Source of the DNA: Salsipaludibacter sp963812245
GTDB taxonomy: Bacteria > Actinomycetota > Nitriliruptoria > Nitriliruptorales > Nitriliruptoraceae
Assembly (NCBI GenBank): GCA_963812245.1
Contig: CAWEUK010000002.1
Span: 124,001 to 188,000 of the forward strand
Direction of reading: 5' to 3'
DNA length: 64,000 nucleotides
Each line of letters opens with the position of its first letter. Position 1 is the stretch's first letter. Shown one piece after another: positions 8,709 through 16,334 of this stretch. A model generated the notes under the pieces. That model did not search any database. It saw nothing but the letters and a program-made list of their open reading frames with translations, and was not told where the DNA came from. A program made the position numbers and the translations under genes.

Positions 8709-9194
8709 ATGTCGAGCGATGCGGTGACTTCCGATTCCGACCGGGCCGAGTACGTGCCCGTGGCCTTCGACCGCTGCGATCACGTCACCGGCCCGTTCTA
8801 CCACGGCACCAAGGGTGAGTTCGTCGCGGGTGATCTGCTCACCCACGGTCACGCCTCCAACTATCACGATGGCCGGATCTCCAACAACGTCTACTTTGCT
8901 GCGCTGCTCGAGCCCGCGATCTGGGGAGCGGAGCTTGCCGTTGCCCACTCGGACGACGAGGACGCCCGGGGACACATCTATGTCGTTGAGCCGACGGGAC
9001 CATTCGAGGACGACCCCAACCTCACGAACAAGAAGTTCCCCGGCAACGTCACCCAGTCGTACCGAAGCCAGCACCCGCTGCGCGTCGTGGACGAGGTCGA
9101 GGCGTGGGAAGGCCACAGTCCCGAGGTCATCCAGGGGATGCTCGCCGGCATCGCCCACTTGCGTGCGCAGGGCCTCGACGTGATCGAGGACTGA
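8709..9194 (+). CDS. arr: Rifampicin ADP-ribosyltransferase (Arr family)
   Basis: A 161-residue enzyme. GPFYHGTKGEFVAGDLL, SNYHDGRISNNVYFAALL, WGAELAVA, YVVEPTGPFEDDPNLTNKKF and a final HSPEVI match mycobacterial Arr, which transfers ADP-ribose from NAD to the C23 hydroxyl of rifamycins and inactivates them. The N-terminus is about 20 residues longer than the compact homologues. ATG at 8709 directly follows the shared palindromic promoter and no Shine-Dalgarno is present, as expected for a leaderless mRNA. With the divergent TetR gene it forms a predicted regulated resistance unit; whether rifamycin itself is the inducer is unknown. Confidence 0.95.
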   Translation: MSSDAVTSDSDRAEYVPVAFDRCDHVTGPFYHGTKGEFVAGDLLTHGHASNYHDGRISNNVYFAALLEPAIWGAELAVAHSDDEDARGHIYVVEPTGPFEDDPNLTNKKFPGNVTQSYRSQHPLRVVDEVEAWEGHSPEVIQGMLAGIAHLRAQGLDVIED

Positions 9195-9577
9195 CCATTT
9201 CTTGCCAAGAGGTGGTGGCGGCGGCCTGGTGGAGGGCCCGAACGGCCCGCTGTCGCTGTTGGAGGTCGAACTTCGGACCAGGACGACGGAGCCGGACTCC
9301 GACGACCTGGCCGGCTGGCCACACCCGGATCCGAGAGCGTCGCCCGTGGCCCCGACGGGCTCAGCAGGGTGGGCCCAGGACAGTGACGATCAGCAGGTCG
9401 AGGTCGTCGACCTGGTAGGGCGTGTCCGTGAGCAGACGGCGGGAGCCAGGTCGTCGTGGACGACCCCTCCGGCAACCCGATCGAGTTGTTCGAACCGGCC
9501 CCACGGTGAGGCCTGCCCAATGGGCGTCGCCGTCGGGGCGGCCATTGCACACGTCTGACACCGCCTCCCGGGCCGGT
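9195..9577. other. Gene-remnant region between arr and the membrane-protein gene
   Basis: No intact gene is convincing here. Besides the VOC-type fragment listed separately, the minus strand from 9441 to 9363 reads RRLLTDTPYQVDDLDLL on to a stop with consistently GC-ending codons, which looks like another C-terminal fragment of unknown origin. The mixture of short coding-like pieces on both strands suggests a decayed stretch. Confidence 0.35.
9432..9509 (+). pseudogene. C-terminal fragment of a VOC (glyoxalase-fold) protein
   Basis: The last 18 codons before the TGA at 9507-9509 read VVDDPSGNPIELFEPAPR, which is the standard C-terminal beta strand of vicinal-oxygen-chelate proteins, including the Glu metal ligand in IELFEP. 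The same frame is closed by a stop at 9429-9431 and no N-terminal VOC sequence could be recognised in the 230 bases upstream in any frame. It is therefore a remnant, or the end of a gene with more than one sequence error. Confidence 0.5.
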
Positions 9578-10357
9578 TCAGACCGAGCCGGACGGCATCT
9601 CACCGGACGGACTCGTCCCTGACGCCGCAACGCCTGACGACACCGGACTGGACGGGGCGACGTGGGGGGTGCTGCGTGCAACGGCGGGCGATTCGGTCCC
9701 AGTCACATCGCCGCCCCGACGTGGGCGTGCCGTCAGCACCGCAGCGACCAGGAGCACGGGGCCGGCCACGACCGGGAGGTACAGCGCCACGCCGACCACG
9801 CCTCGCCACAACGGGATGTCGGACCCGAGCACGGTCAGGGCCACCGCGACGATCGGCAGCATCGCAAGGGTCGCGACCACGGCCCGCAGGTGCCAGCCCA
9901 CCAGCACCACCACCACCACGACCACACCAACCGCCAGCACCCCGGCCACGAGCAGCGGGCTGCCGGGACCGACGCCCCCCAGCGCCACGAGGCCGACGAT
10001 GCCCAGCGCCACCACCACCCGCCAGCGCAGGGTCAGGTCGTCCAGCCGAGGGCTGCCCAGTGCAACGCCGCCCAACACGATCGTGGGCACCATCATGATC
10101 CCGGCTCCCACTCCCAGCAGGATGCACGACGCCACTGCCAGCACGCGGACCACCGGCCCGAGGCGCCACCCCCGTGTCGTCGCCATGATCGACAGCCCGG
10201 CCATCAGCCCCACCAGTGCCGAGGCACCCACGATGTACAGCGTGCCCTCCCAGCTGAACTCGGGGTGTTCGGTGACGACGCGCATCCACGCCCGGACGGC
10301 GACTCCCCACAGCGCGCCCGCAGCACCACCGGTCAGTGGCCCTCGTACGACCCGCAT
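9578..10357 (-). CDS. Polytopic membrane protein of unknown function
   Basis: A 259-residue protein with about six or seven hydrophobic spans, for example GTLYIVGASALVGLMAGL, VLAVASCILLGVGAGIMM and VAGVLAVGVVVVVVVLVG, separated by short loops, and a Ser/Pro-rich cytoplasmic-looking tail after about residue 215 (SPVSSGVAASGTSPSGEMP). No catalytic motif or transporter signature is visible. ATG at 10357 has GAGGAGG upstream, which decides the start over longer open frames. It is monocistronic; a long perfect hairpin separates it from the DJ-1/PfpI gene upstream. Confidence 0.75.
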   Translation of the reverse strand: MRVVRGPLTGGAAGALWGVAVRAWMRVVTEHPEFSWEGTLYIVGASALVGLMAGLSIMATTRGWRLGPVVRVLAVASCILLGVGAGIMMVPTIVLGGVALGSPRLDDLTLRWRVVVALGIVGLVALGGVGPGSPLLVAGVLAVGVVVVVVVLVGWHLRAVVATLAMLPIVAVALTVLGSDIPLWRGVVGVALYLPVVAGPVLLVAAVLTARPRRGGDVTGTESPAVARSTPHVAPSSPVSSGVAASGTSPSGEMPSGSV

Positions 10358-10537
10358 GATCGCCTCCTCGCCCCTACCCCACTGACGAACACCCGCCCGC
10401 CACGGGTGACATGCAGGACGGCAGCCGACGAGGAGGAGATGGGTCAGGCACCTCAGGAAGGTCGTGCGCCGGTGGGGCAGCACGGCAGCGACGCTGCTCG
10501 CCGGCGCAGGCAGGCTTCGCGGGAGCACCAGGGAAGC

Positions 10538-10575
10538 GTCTGCGGCTGTGAGCGATTTCGCTCACAGCCGCAGAC
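10538..10575. terminator. Perfect 18-bp inverted repeat, probable terminator of the DJ-1/PfpI gene
   Basis: Arms GTCTGCGGCTGTGAGCGA and TCGCTCACAGCCGCAGAC are separated by TT. It lies 62 bases after the stop of the minus-strand gene at 10637. There is no U-tract on either strand, so if it terminates transcription it does so as a U-less hairpin, a type common in high-GC actinobacteria. Its GTGAGCG core recurs in the hairpin at 11346. Confidence 0.6.
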
Positions 10576-10636
10576 GACTTGACCGATGAGGCGCGCTCTC
10601 GGCGATCCATCGTGTCAGCGGGTCGTGTCGGTGGGG

Positions 10637-11179
10637 TCAGTTGGTGGCGAGCCTGGCAACCAACTCTCGCGTGAACGCGGGCAGGTCATCGGGCTTGCGA
10701 CTGGTCACCAGGTTGCCGTCAACGACGACCTCCTCGTCGACCCAGTCGGCACCGGCGTTGCGCAGGTCCGTCTGCAGGCTCGGCCACGACGTCATGCGGC
10801 GGCCCTCGACGGCGGCGGCCTCGATGAGCGTCCATGGCGCATGACAGATTGCCGCCACGGGCTTGCCACTGGCCATGAACGAGCCGATGAACTGCACGGC
10901 ATCGCTGTCCAGCCGCAGCGCATCCGGATTGGCAACGCCACCCGGCAGCACCAACGCGTCGTAGTCGGCCGGGTCGGCCTGGCTGATCGTGTGATCGACG
11001 TCGAACGTGTCGGCCTTGTCGAGGTGATTGAAGGCCTGGACAGTGCCGGCTCGGGGCGCCAACAGGTGCGGCGTCGCCCCGGCCTGCTCGACTGCCTTCC
11101 AGGGCTCGGTCAGTTCCACCTGCTCGATGCCTTCGTTGGCGACGACGAATGCGACACGTGTGCGGGTCTGGTCTGCCAT
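10637..11179 (-). CDS. DJ-1/PfpI family protein (type 1 glutamine amidotransferase-like)
   Basis: A 180-residue protein of the PfpI/YhbO subgroup. VAFVVANEGIEQVELTEP carries the conserved Glu, YDALVLPGGVANPDALR the second strand, and AAICHAPWTLIEA the catalytic Cys-His nucleophile elbow. Members are described as general stress proteins with proposed deglycase, glyoxalase or peptidase activity; the in vivo role is disputed. ATG at 11179 is preceded by AAGGAG and is chosen over a longer frame to 11299. It is divergent from the amidase gene. Confidence 0.9.
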   Translation of the reverse strand: MADQTRTRVAFVVANEGIEQVELTEPWKAVEQAGATPHLLAPRAGTVQAFNHLDKADTFDVDHTISQADPADYDALVLPGGVANPDALRLDSDAVQFIGSFMASGKPVAAICHAPWTLIEAAAVEGRRMTSWPSLQTDLRNAGADWVDEEVVVDGNLVTSRKPDDLPAFTRELVARLATN

Positions 11180-11584
11180 GGCGTGCTCCTTGGGTCCGTT
11201 GGCTGACAACGGTATGACCCACCAGCAGGGCTGACGGTGGCCAATCGTCGGAATACGGGCACAACATGCGCCAACCCCCCACGTCCCGGCACCGGGCACC
11301 GGGCACCGGCAGGGTCGCGCCGGCCATGTCGTCCGAAAATCGCCTGCGCGAGTGAGCGAGTCCGCTCACTTGCGCCCACGACCGTGCCACTGGAGCCACG
11401 CTCGAACGACCGTGGTCGGGCAGCAACGAGCCGACAGGCCGTGCGAGTACCCTTGGCGAGTACCCGCACGGCTGCGACGAGGGTCGATTGCCGCCGCCAC
11501 GACACCTGGGCATTGGCCCCGCGCACCGGTTGCACACGAGCTCCAGCCGCAGGGCTGCCCCCATCCCCCGATCGGTTCGCCGCA
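11180..11584. other. Intergenic region between the DJ-1/PfpI gene and the amidase gene
   Basis: This 405-base divergent gap should hold promoters for both genes, but no confident -35/-10 pair was found. It contains the imperfect GTGAGCG hairpin at 11346-11375. The amidase frame is open through most of it, yet the translated residues are Arg/Pro/Thr-rich and look non-coding, so the amidase start is placed at 11585. Confidence 0.4.
11346..11375. repeat. Inverted repeat with GTGAGCG core
   Basis: Arms GCGCGAGTGAGCG and CGCTCACTTGCGC (one mismatch) flank a four-base loop. The core GTGAGCG/CGCTCAC is shared with the perfect hairpin at 10538-10575, about 0.8 kb away. It lies upstream of the DJ-1/PfpI gene's start, not downstream of any gene, so it is not an obvious terminator. 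Confidence 0.45.
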
Positions 11585-13531
11585 GTGACCCTCGCACCAC
11601 CCCCGGCCATCAGGTTCCTGGCGATACGCGATCGCGCCCTCGTCGTCATCGACTTGGCACCGGCAGTCGCGGCTGGCGCGAGTGCGGCGGGGCCAGCGCG
11701 CTCGCGGCCCGGTCGGGGCGCAGGGTCGCGTGCCGCCGCACGCGCCGCGGCCACGGGCCAGCCCCGGGACCTGCGCGGCCAGCACCCGTTGTTCGATGCG
11801 TTGCTGGACGGCGGCCTGCCGCCCATCGGTTCCACCGCGGACGGCCACCTGGTGCGCACGGTCGGACTCGCCTGGACGCTCGACGACGATGCGCTCTGCC
11901 TGGACGTCGCCGGTCCGCCATCACGCACCACCGAATCGACACGGTCCGAGCAACTCCAGTCGTTGCTGCGCATCCGCGCTGCCCAGGTCGACCGTGCCTG
12001 GCTCGCGGTGGCCGACCACGGCTCGCCGATCCTGCTGGCCGGCATCGCCATCGGCCTGCAGCGCGATGACTCCGATCGCATCGTGCTGCACCGGATCGAA
12101 CAGACGATCCGTCGCGGCGACCTCATCGGGGGACGAGTCGACCTCCACGGGTTCGAACACGCCGGTGTGGACCGACCCGCGCCTGCCGGATCGTCAGCCG
12201 CTGGCGTCATGGCCCCGATCGGCGCAGCAGCCCACGCGGGCGCAAGCAGTTCGGCAGACGCAGCGGCCGCGCTCGAACTGGGTGGCGCGACCGTGGGTGG
12301 GGTCGCCTCGGATCCACGGACGCCGCGGCGGCGCAGGTTCCCGAAGTCCGCGGCAGGACGCCTGGCAGGTCTTGGCGTGGCCTCGCTCGTGGTCGTGGCC
12401 ATGGTCGGCCAGGCGATCGAGGGCGACGACGACGCCACCACCGAGCCCCCGCCCCGGCCGCTTGCGGCGGCAGTGACCCAGGCAGCAGTCGACCCAGACG
12501 GCGTCGCCATCGAGGCGCCGGCACCGTTTCCCGCCACCGCCGCGTCGTGGGTCGTGGCCGGCCCCGACGGCACCCCGGTTCGTGCCGAAGTCGACGGCGA
12601 CGTCATCGAGACCGCCGCCGCGGGACTCACCTGGCCGATCATCGACGAAGTCGATGGCGGCTATTTCGTGGCGACCCACTGCGGCAAGGACATGTGGGTC
12701 GACCAGGACGACGTCGTCCGTCCGGAGGTGCGTCGCGGCGATGGGTTGCGCGGTGCCGTGATCGCACTCGATGCGGGCCATGGCGGCATCGACAGTGGCG
12801 CGGTCGGGCCCAACGGGCTGAACGAGGCCGACCTGAACCTCGCCATCGCCGAGCGCCTGCAGGACATGCTCGAGCGCAGCAACGACATCGACCTCGACAC
12901 CGGCAGCGTCACACCGGGAACGCAGGTGCCACCGGTCGCGGCGGTCGTGATGACTCGTGACGAGCAGGATGCCAACCAGGGCCACCAACGGACCTCGCTG
13001 ACCTTCCGTGGCGACCTGGCAACCGGCGCCGAAGCCGACGCCACGCTGTCGATCCACCACAACTCGGGTGGCACGGGGACGTTCACGGAGCCCACCACCG
13101 AGGTGTACTACTCGATCGACGACGAGGCCTCGCCGCGACTGGCCGGCCTGGTGCTGGAGGAACTGCGCCGCTCGCTGGCCCCACTGGACACCGTCTGGGG
13201 TGGGTCGACACTGGACGGCACGATCGGGCGCACCGGCAGCGACGGCGAGGACTACTACGCGGTCCTCAAGCATGCCGAGGGCCCCGCCGTGATCACCGAG
13301 GCGTCGTACCTGTCGGGTCCACGCGGCGCAGAACTGGCGGCCACCGACGAGTTCCAACAGGCCGAGGCTGAGGCGATGTACCGGGCGCTGGTGCGGTTCC
13401 TGGACACCGAGGCCGATGTCGGGGACACCGGTGACAGCGGTCCGGTCGTCAGCGACCCGGCCAACTACGACATCGGTGGCGCGGCGGCAATGGACTTCTC
13501 GTCCTGCAGCCTCGCCGAGCGGGACGACTGA
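11585..13531 (+). CDS. Membrane-anchored N-acetylmuramoyl-L-alanine amidase with unknown N-terminal domain
   Basis: About 648 residues. The C-terminal 250 form an Amidase_3 zinc domain: VIALDAGHGGIDSGAVG (zinc His), LNEADLNLAIAERL (zinc Glu), ATLSIHHNSGG (zinc His) and VITEASYLSGP (catalytic Glu). It cleaves the bond between muramic acid and the stem peptide in peptidoglycan. A single hydrophobic span (RLAGLGVASLVVVAMVG, about residues 262-278) follows a basic stretch, so the roughly 230-residue N-terminal part should be cytoplasmic and the amidase outside. That N-terminal part (for example QHPLFDALLDGGLPPIGS, LAGIAIGLQRDDSDRIV) matches no family I know. GTG at 11585 is the likely start; this is not certain. 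Confidence 0.8.
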   Translation: MTLAPPPAIRFLAIRDRALVVIDLAPAVAAGASAAGPARSRPGRGAGSRAAARAAATGQPRDLRGQHPLFDALLDGGLPPIGSTADGHLVRTVGLAWTLDDDALCLDVAGPPSRTTESTRSEQLQSLLRIRAAQVDRAWLAVADHGSPILLAGIAIGLQRDDSDRIVLHRIEQTIRRGDLIGGRVDLHGFEHAGVDRPAPAGSSAAGVMAPIGAAAHAGASSSADAAAALELGGATVGGVASDPRTPRRRRFPKSAAGRLAGLGVASLVVVAMVGQAIEGDDDATTEPPPRPLAAAVTQAAVDPDGVAIEAPAPFPATAASWVVAGPDGTPVRAEVDGDVIETAAAGLTWPIIDEVDGGYFVATHCGKDMWVDQDDVVRPEVRRGDGLRGAVIALDAGHGGIDSGAVGPNGLNEADLNLAIAERLQDMLERSNDIDLDTGSVTPGTQVPPVAAVVMTRDEQDANQGHQRTSLTFRGDLATGAEADATLSIHHNSGGTGTFTEPTTEVYYSIDDEASPRLAGLVLEELRRSLAPLDTVWGGSTLDGTIGRTGSDGEDYYAVLKHAEGPAVITEASYLSGPRGAELAATDEFQQAEAEAMYRALVRFLDTEADVGDTGDSGPVVSDPANYDIGGAAAMDFSSCSLAERDD

Positions 13532-13630
13532 CCGACCTTCGAACGGCCGACCGGTGTCGGAAGGCGCGGTGGCCACGGTCCGGCGCGGGCGGTGGGCGGC
13601 GAGGCGGCAGGCGTGGGGCGACGGGCTGGA

Positions 13631-15418
13631 TCAGTGGCCGCGGAAGGCTTCCTCGAGCCACCACGACGGGTGCTCGGTCACCACCTTGGCATCGATGACG
13701 AGCGCCGGCCGGGGCTCACCGGCCCGCCAGGCGGCCACCCAGGCGACCACGGGTTCGAGGTCGTCGACGGCCCGGACCGTGATGCCTTCGAGGCCGAAGC
13801 CACGTGCGATCGCGGCGATGTCGGTGTCGGGGAACTCGACGGTGGCCAGGTCGTGGCCGTGCGGCCCGAAGTGGTGGACCTCGGCGCCGTAGGCGGCATC
13901 GTTGAAGACGACCACGACCATCGGCAGGGCCAGGCGAGCCACGGTCTCCAGTTCGGCCACACCCATCAGCGCACCACCATCGCCCAGGGCTGCCACCGGC
14001 AGGCGATCGGGACGGGCGATCGCACACCCGATCGTGGTCGCCAGCCCCAGGCCGATCGACTGGAACGCCTGCGTGAAGCAGAACCCATCCTGGTCGGGCA
14101 CCGAGAGCGTGACGCTCGGATGACCCATGAAGTTGCCCGAGTCGATCCCGACGATGCGTTCGATCGGCAGCAGGTCGTCGAGGCGGAAACACAGCGTCCA
14201 CGGATCGATGCGATCGGCAGTGGAACGATCCGCCACGTCATGGTCGCGCCACCGCACGCCGGTGGCGAGGCGCTCGCGCGTGGCGTCGTCGCGGTGCCCG
14301 AGATCGGGTCGGGGATCAGCCGCCAGGCTGGCCACGAGGGCGTCGGCGGTGGCCACCACCGTGCCGACCACGCCCAGGTCCACCGCTCGCTGCGACCCGA
14401 TCGCCGCCGCGACATCATCGACCTGCACGACGACCGTGTCCGGGCCGACGAGCGCACCGTGGCGCATCGTCCACATGTTGAGGGTGCAGCCCCACCCCAC
14501 GACCAGGTCGGCCGCGGCGATGATCTCGGCTGCCAGCGGGGACGAGAAGCCGCCCGAGATCCCCAGCGTCCACGGGTCGCTGGCGAACATGCCGTTGGCC
14601 ACCGCGCTGGTCGCCAGCAGGGCCCCCGACGCAGCGGCGGCGCGGGCGACGGCGGCCTCACCATCGCCTGCCCGGGCGCCCCGACCGGCGATGAAGACGG
14701 GGCGACGAGCAGCCCGGACCCGATCGGCGAATGCTGCCGTCGCCGCCGTGCTCGGCGCGAGCGGGGGCTGACCGGCAGGCAGCCCGGTCGCCGTGCTGGG
14801 CGCGATCGCGCCGACCGGGACCGGTTGTGACTGGACGTCGAGCGGCAGGTTCACGACCACGGTGCGTCGACCTGTCACGGCCAGGTCCAGGGCGGCCTGC
14901 ACGTCGGCCACGGCCGTCGCGGCATCGTCGATGCGGATCGTGGCCGCACCGACGGCCTGGGCCAGTGCAGCCTGGTCGACCCAGAAGTTCGAGTGCGGGT
15001 TGGTGGCCTCGGCCGCCATCACCAGCACCGGTGTCCCCGACTTGGCGGCCTCGGCGACCCCCGTCAGGGCGTTGGTCAATCCACACCCCTGGTGCAGTGT
15101 CACCACCGTCGGGGTGCGACTGATCCGTGCGTGGGCATCGGCCATGGTGGCGGCGCCCATCTCGTGACGAGTGGCGACGAAGCCGACGCCGAGACCCCGC
15201 AGCGCATTGGTCAGGTGGAAGTTGCCCGACCCGACGACGCCGAAGGCCTGACGCACCCCTCCTGCCGCAAGCGCTGCCGCCACCGCCTCGACGACGGTGG
15301 CCGCGGCTGCGTCGACGTCACCGGCGCCCGCAGCGCGACGCTCCGCTGCACCCTGCCCGGCCATCTCCCCCGGGGGCCCGTCGTCGCCCGCGGCTCCCAC
15401 CTCCATGTCGGGGTTCAT
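13631..15418 (-). CDS. Thiamine-diphosphate-dependent enzyme, acetolactate-synthase-like
   Basis: A 595-residue three-domain ThDP enzyme. The N-terminal pyrimidine-binding domain shows ATRHEMGAATMADAHAR with the conserved Glu and ends in VVVNLPLDVQS; the central domain contains RPVFIAGRGARAGDG; the C-terminal domain has the ThDP/Mg motif ALGDGGALMGVAELETVARL and continues to VVVFNDAAYGAE. The substrate is unknown; candidates are 2-oxoacid decarboxylation or ligation as in benzoylformate decarboxylase or sulfopyruvate decarboxylase relatives. The ATG overlaps the stop of the upstream cyclase gene by four bases (ATGA), so the two are translationally coupled. The frame is open above it, but that part is antisense-like. 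It is unlikely to be the biosynthetic IlvB, since no ilvN follows. Confidence 0.85.
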   Translation of the reverse strand: MNPDMEVGAAGDDGPPGEMAGQGAAERRAAGAGDVDAAAATVVEAVAAALAAGGVRQAFGVVGSGNFHLTNALRGLGVGFVATRHEMGAATMADAHARISRTPTVVTLHQGCGLTNALTGVAEAAKSGTPVLVMAAEATNPHSNFWVDQAALAQAVGAATIRIDDAATAVADVQAALDLAVTGRRTVVVNLPLDVQSQPVPVGAIAPSTATGLPAGQPPLAPSTAATAAFADRVRAARRPVFIAGRGARAGDGEAAVARAAAASGALLATSAVANGMFASDPWTLGISGGFSSPLAAEIIAAADLVVGWGCTLNMWTMRHGALVGPDTVVVQVDDVAAAIGSQRAVDLGVVGTVVATADALVASLAADPRPDLGHRDDATRERLATGVRWRDHDVADRSTADRIDPWTLCFRLDDLLPIERIVGIDSGNFMGHPSVTLSVPDQDGFCFTQAFQSIGLGLATTIGCAIARPDRLPVAALGDGGALMGVAELETVARLALPMVVVVFNDAAYGAEVHHFGPHGHDLATVEFPDTDIAAIARGFGLEGITVRAVDDLEPVVAWVAAWRAGEPRPALVIDAKVVTEHPSWWLEEAFRGH

Positions 15419-16185
15419 GCGTCCACGAACGCCAGCACGCGCACGGGGCTGCCGGACCCACCGATGATCTTGAGTGGGGAGGCCACGATCACGGCGCCCA
15501 GGGGCGGCAACTCGTCGAGGTTGCGCAACTGCGTCAGCCCGTACTTGCCGGCCCCGTGCATCAGGCTGTGGCACGGGAACATCGGGTCGAAGGTCGGCGC
15601 CGCGCCGGCATCGGTGCCAACCGTCTCGACGCCCAGCCCGATGATCGGGGACTCCTCGGCCAGCCACCGAGCGCACGTCGCCGACAGTCCGGGCGTGTGG
15701 GAGCCGTCCTCGTCGGCATTGAGGAAGGCCTCCTGGGAGGTGGCGTGGGCCGACCATCCCGTGCGCACGAGCAACCAGCCGCCCTCGGGCAACGGACCGT
15801 GCTCGTCCTGGAAGTCCTGCAGGTCCGAGACCTCGACCAGGAAGTCGGGATCCTCGGCCACCCGATCCGCCACGTCCAGCACGGCGGCGGGACCCACCAG
15901 GCGAGTCGGCGGCACCGAGGCGACGTCCTCCTTGGGACCGGTCGCCCAGTGGATCGGGGCGTCGAAGTGCGTGCCCGTGTGCTCACCCGTGCGGAAGTTG
16001 TTCCAGTACCAGGCGGGACCGCGGTCGTCGTAGGCGCTGATCTCCTCGAGTTCGAAGCGCGCGGTCTGGCCCATGCCCTCCGGGAGCATGAGGATGGGCG
16101 TGTCCTCGGACAACGGCGAGGTCAGGTCCACCACGCGGATCGAACCGTCGGCAAGACCAGAGGCGAAGGCGGCGAGAGCAGACAT
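15415..16185 (-). CDS. Cyclase-family metal hydrolase (kynurenine-formamidase-like)
   Basis: A 256-residue protein of the PF04199 cyclase family. The metal motif HTGTHFDAPIHW at about 69-80 is the signature HxGTHxDxPxH. Other family features are IRVVDLTSPLSEDTPIL at the N-terminus, GWLLVRTGW and LPPLGAVIVASPLKIIGGSG near the C-terminus. Characterised members hydrolyse N-formylkynurenine, cyclic amides or isatin. It is the first gene of a two-gene operon with the ThDP enzyme, overlapping it by ATGA, which suggests that the hydrolase product feeds a 2-oxoacid-type reaction. No signal peptide. Confidence 0.9.
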   Translation of the reverse strand: MSALAAFASGLADGSIRVVDLTSPLSEDTPILMLPEGMGQTARFELEEISAYDDRGPAWYWNNFRTGEHTGTHFDAPIHWATGPKEDVASVPPTRLVGPAAVLDVADRVAEDPDFLVEVSDLQDFQDEHGPLPEGGWLLVRTGWSAHATSQEAFLNADEDGSHTPGLSATCARWLAEESPIIGLGVETVGTDAGAAPTFDPMFPCHSLMHGAGKYGLTQLRNLDELPPLGAVIVASPLKIIGGSGSPVRVLAFVDA

Positions 16186-16334
16186 GTCGCAGGTTCCTGT
16201 CGGATCGAGGATGCAGCGGCTGGTTCGGGCGAGGGTCCGGCGAGCCGGGTGCGCTGCCCGCGGTCAGCGGTGGGGCATGCCGGCGGGCAGGACGTCCCGA
16301 GGGCCCGGTGGCGATGCTAGTGCTGGGGCGATCG

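Noticed and set aside
11110..12642. 510-codon open frame on the minus strand
   Set aside because: Ser/Arg/Ala-rich antisense of the amidase gene; no motifs.
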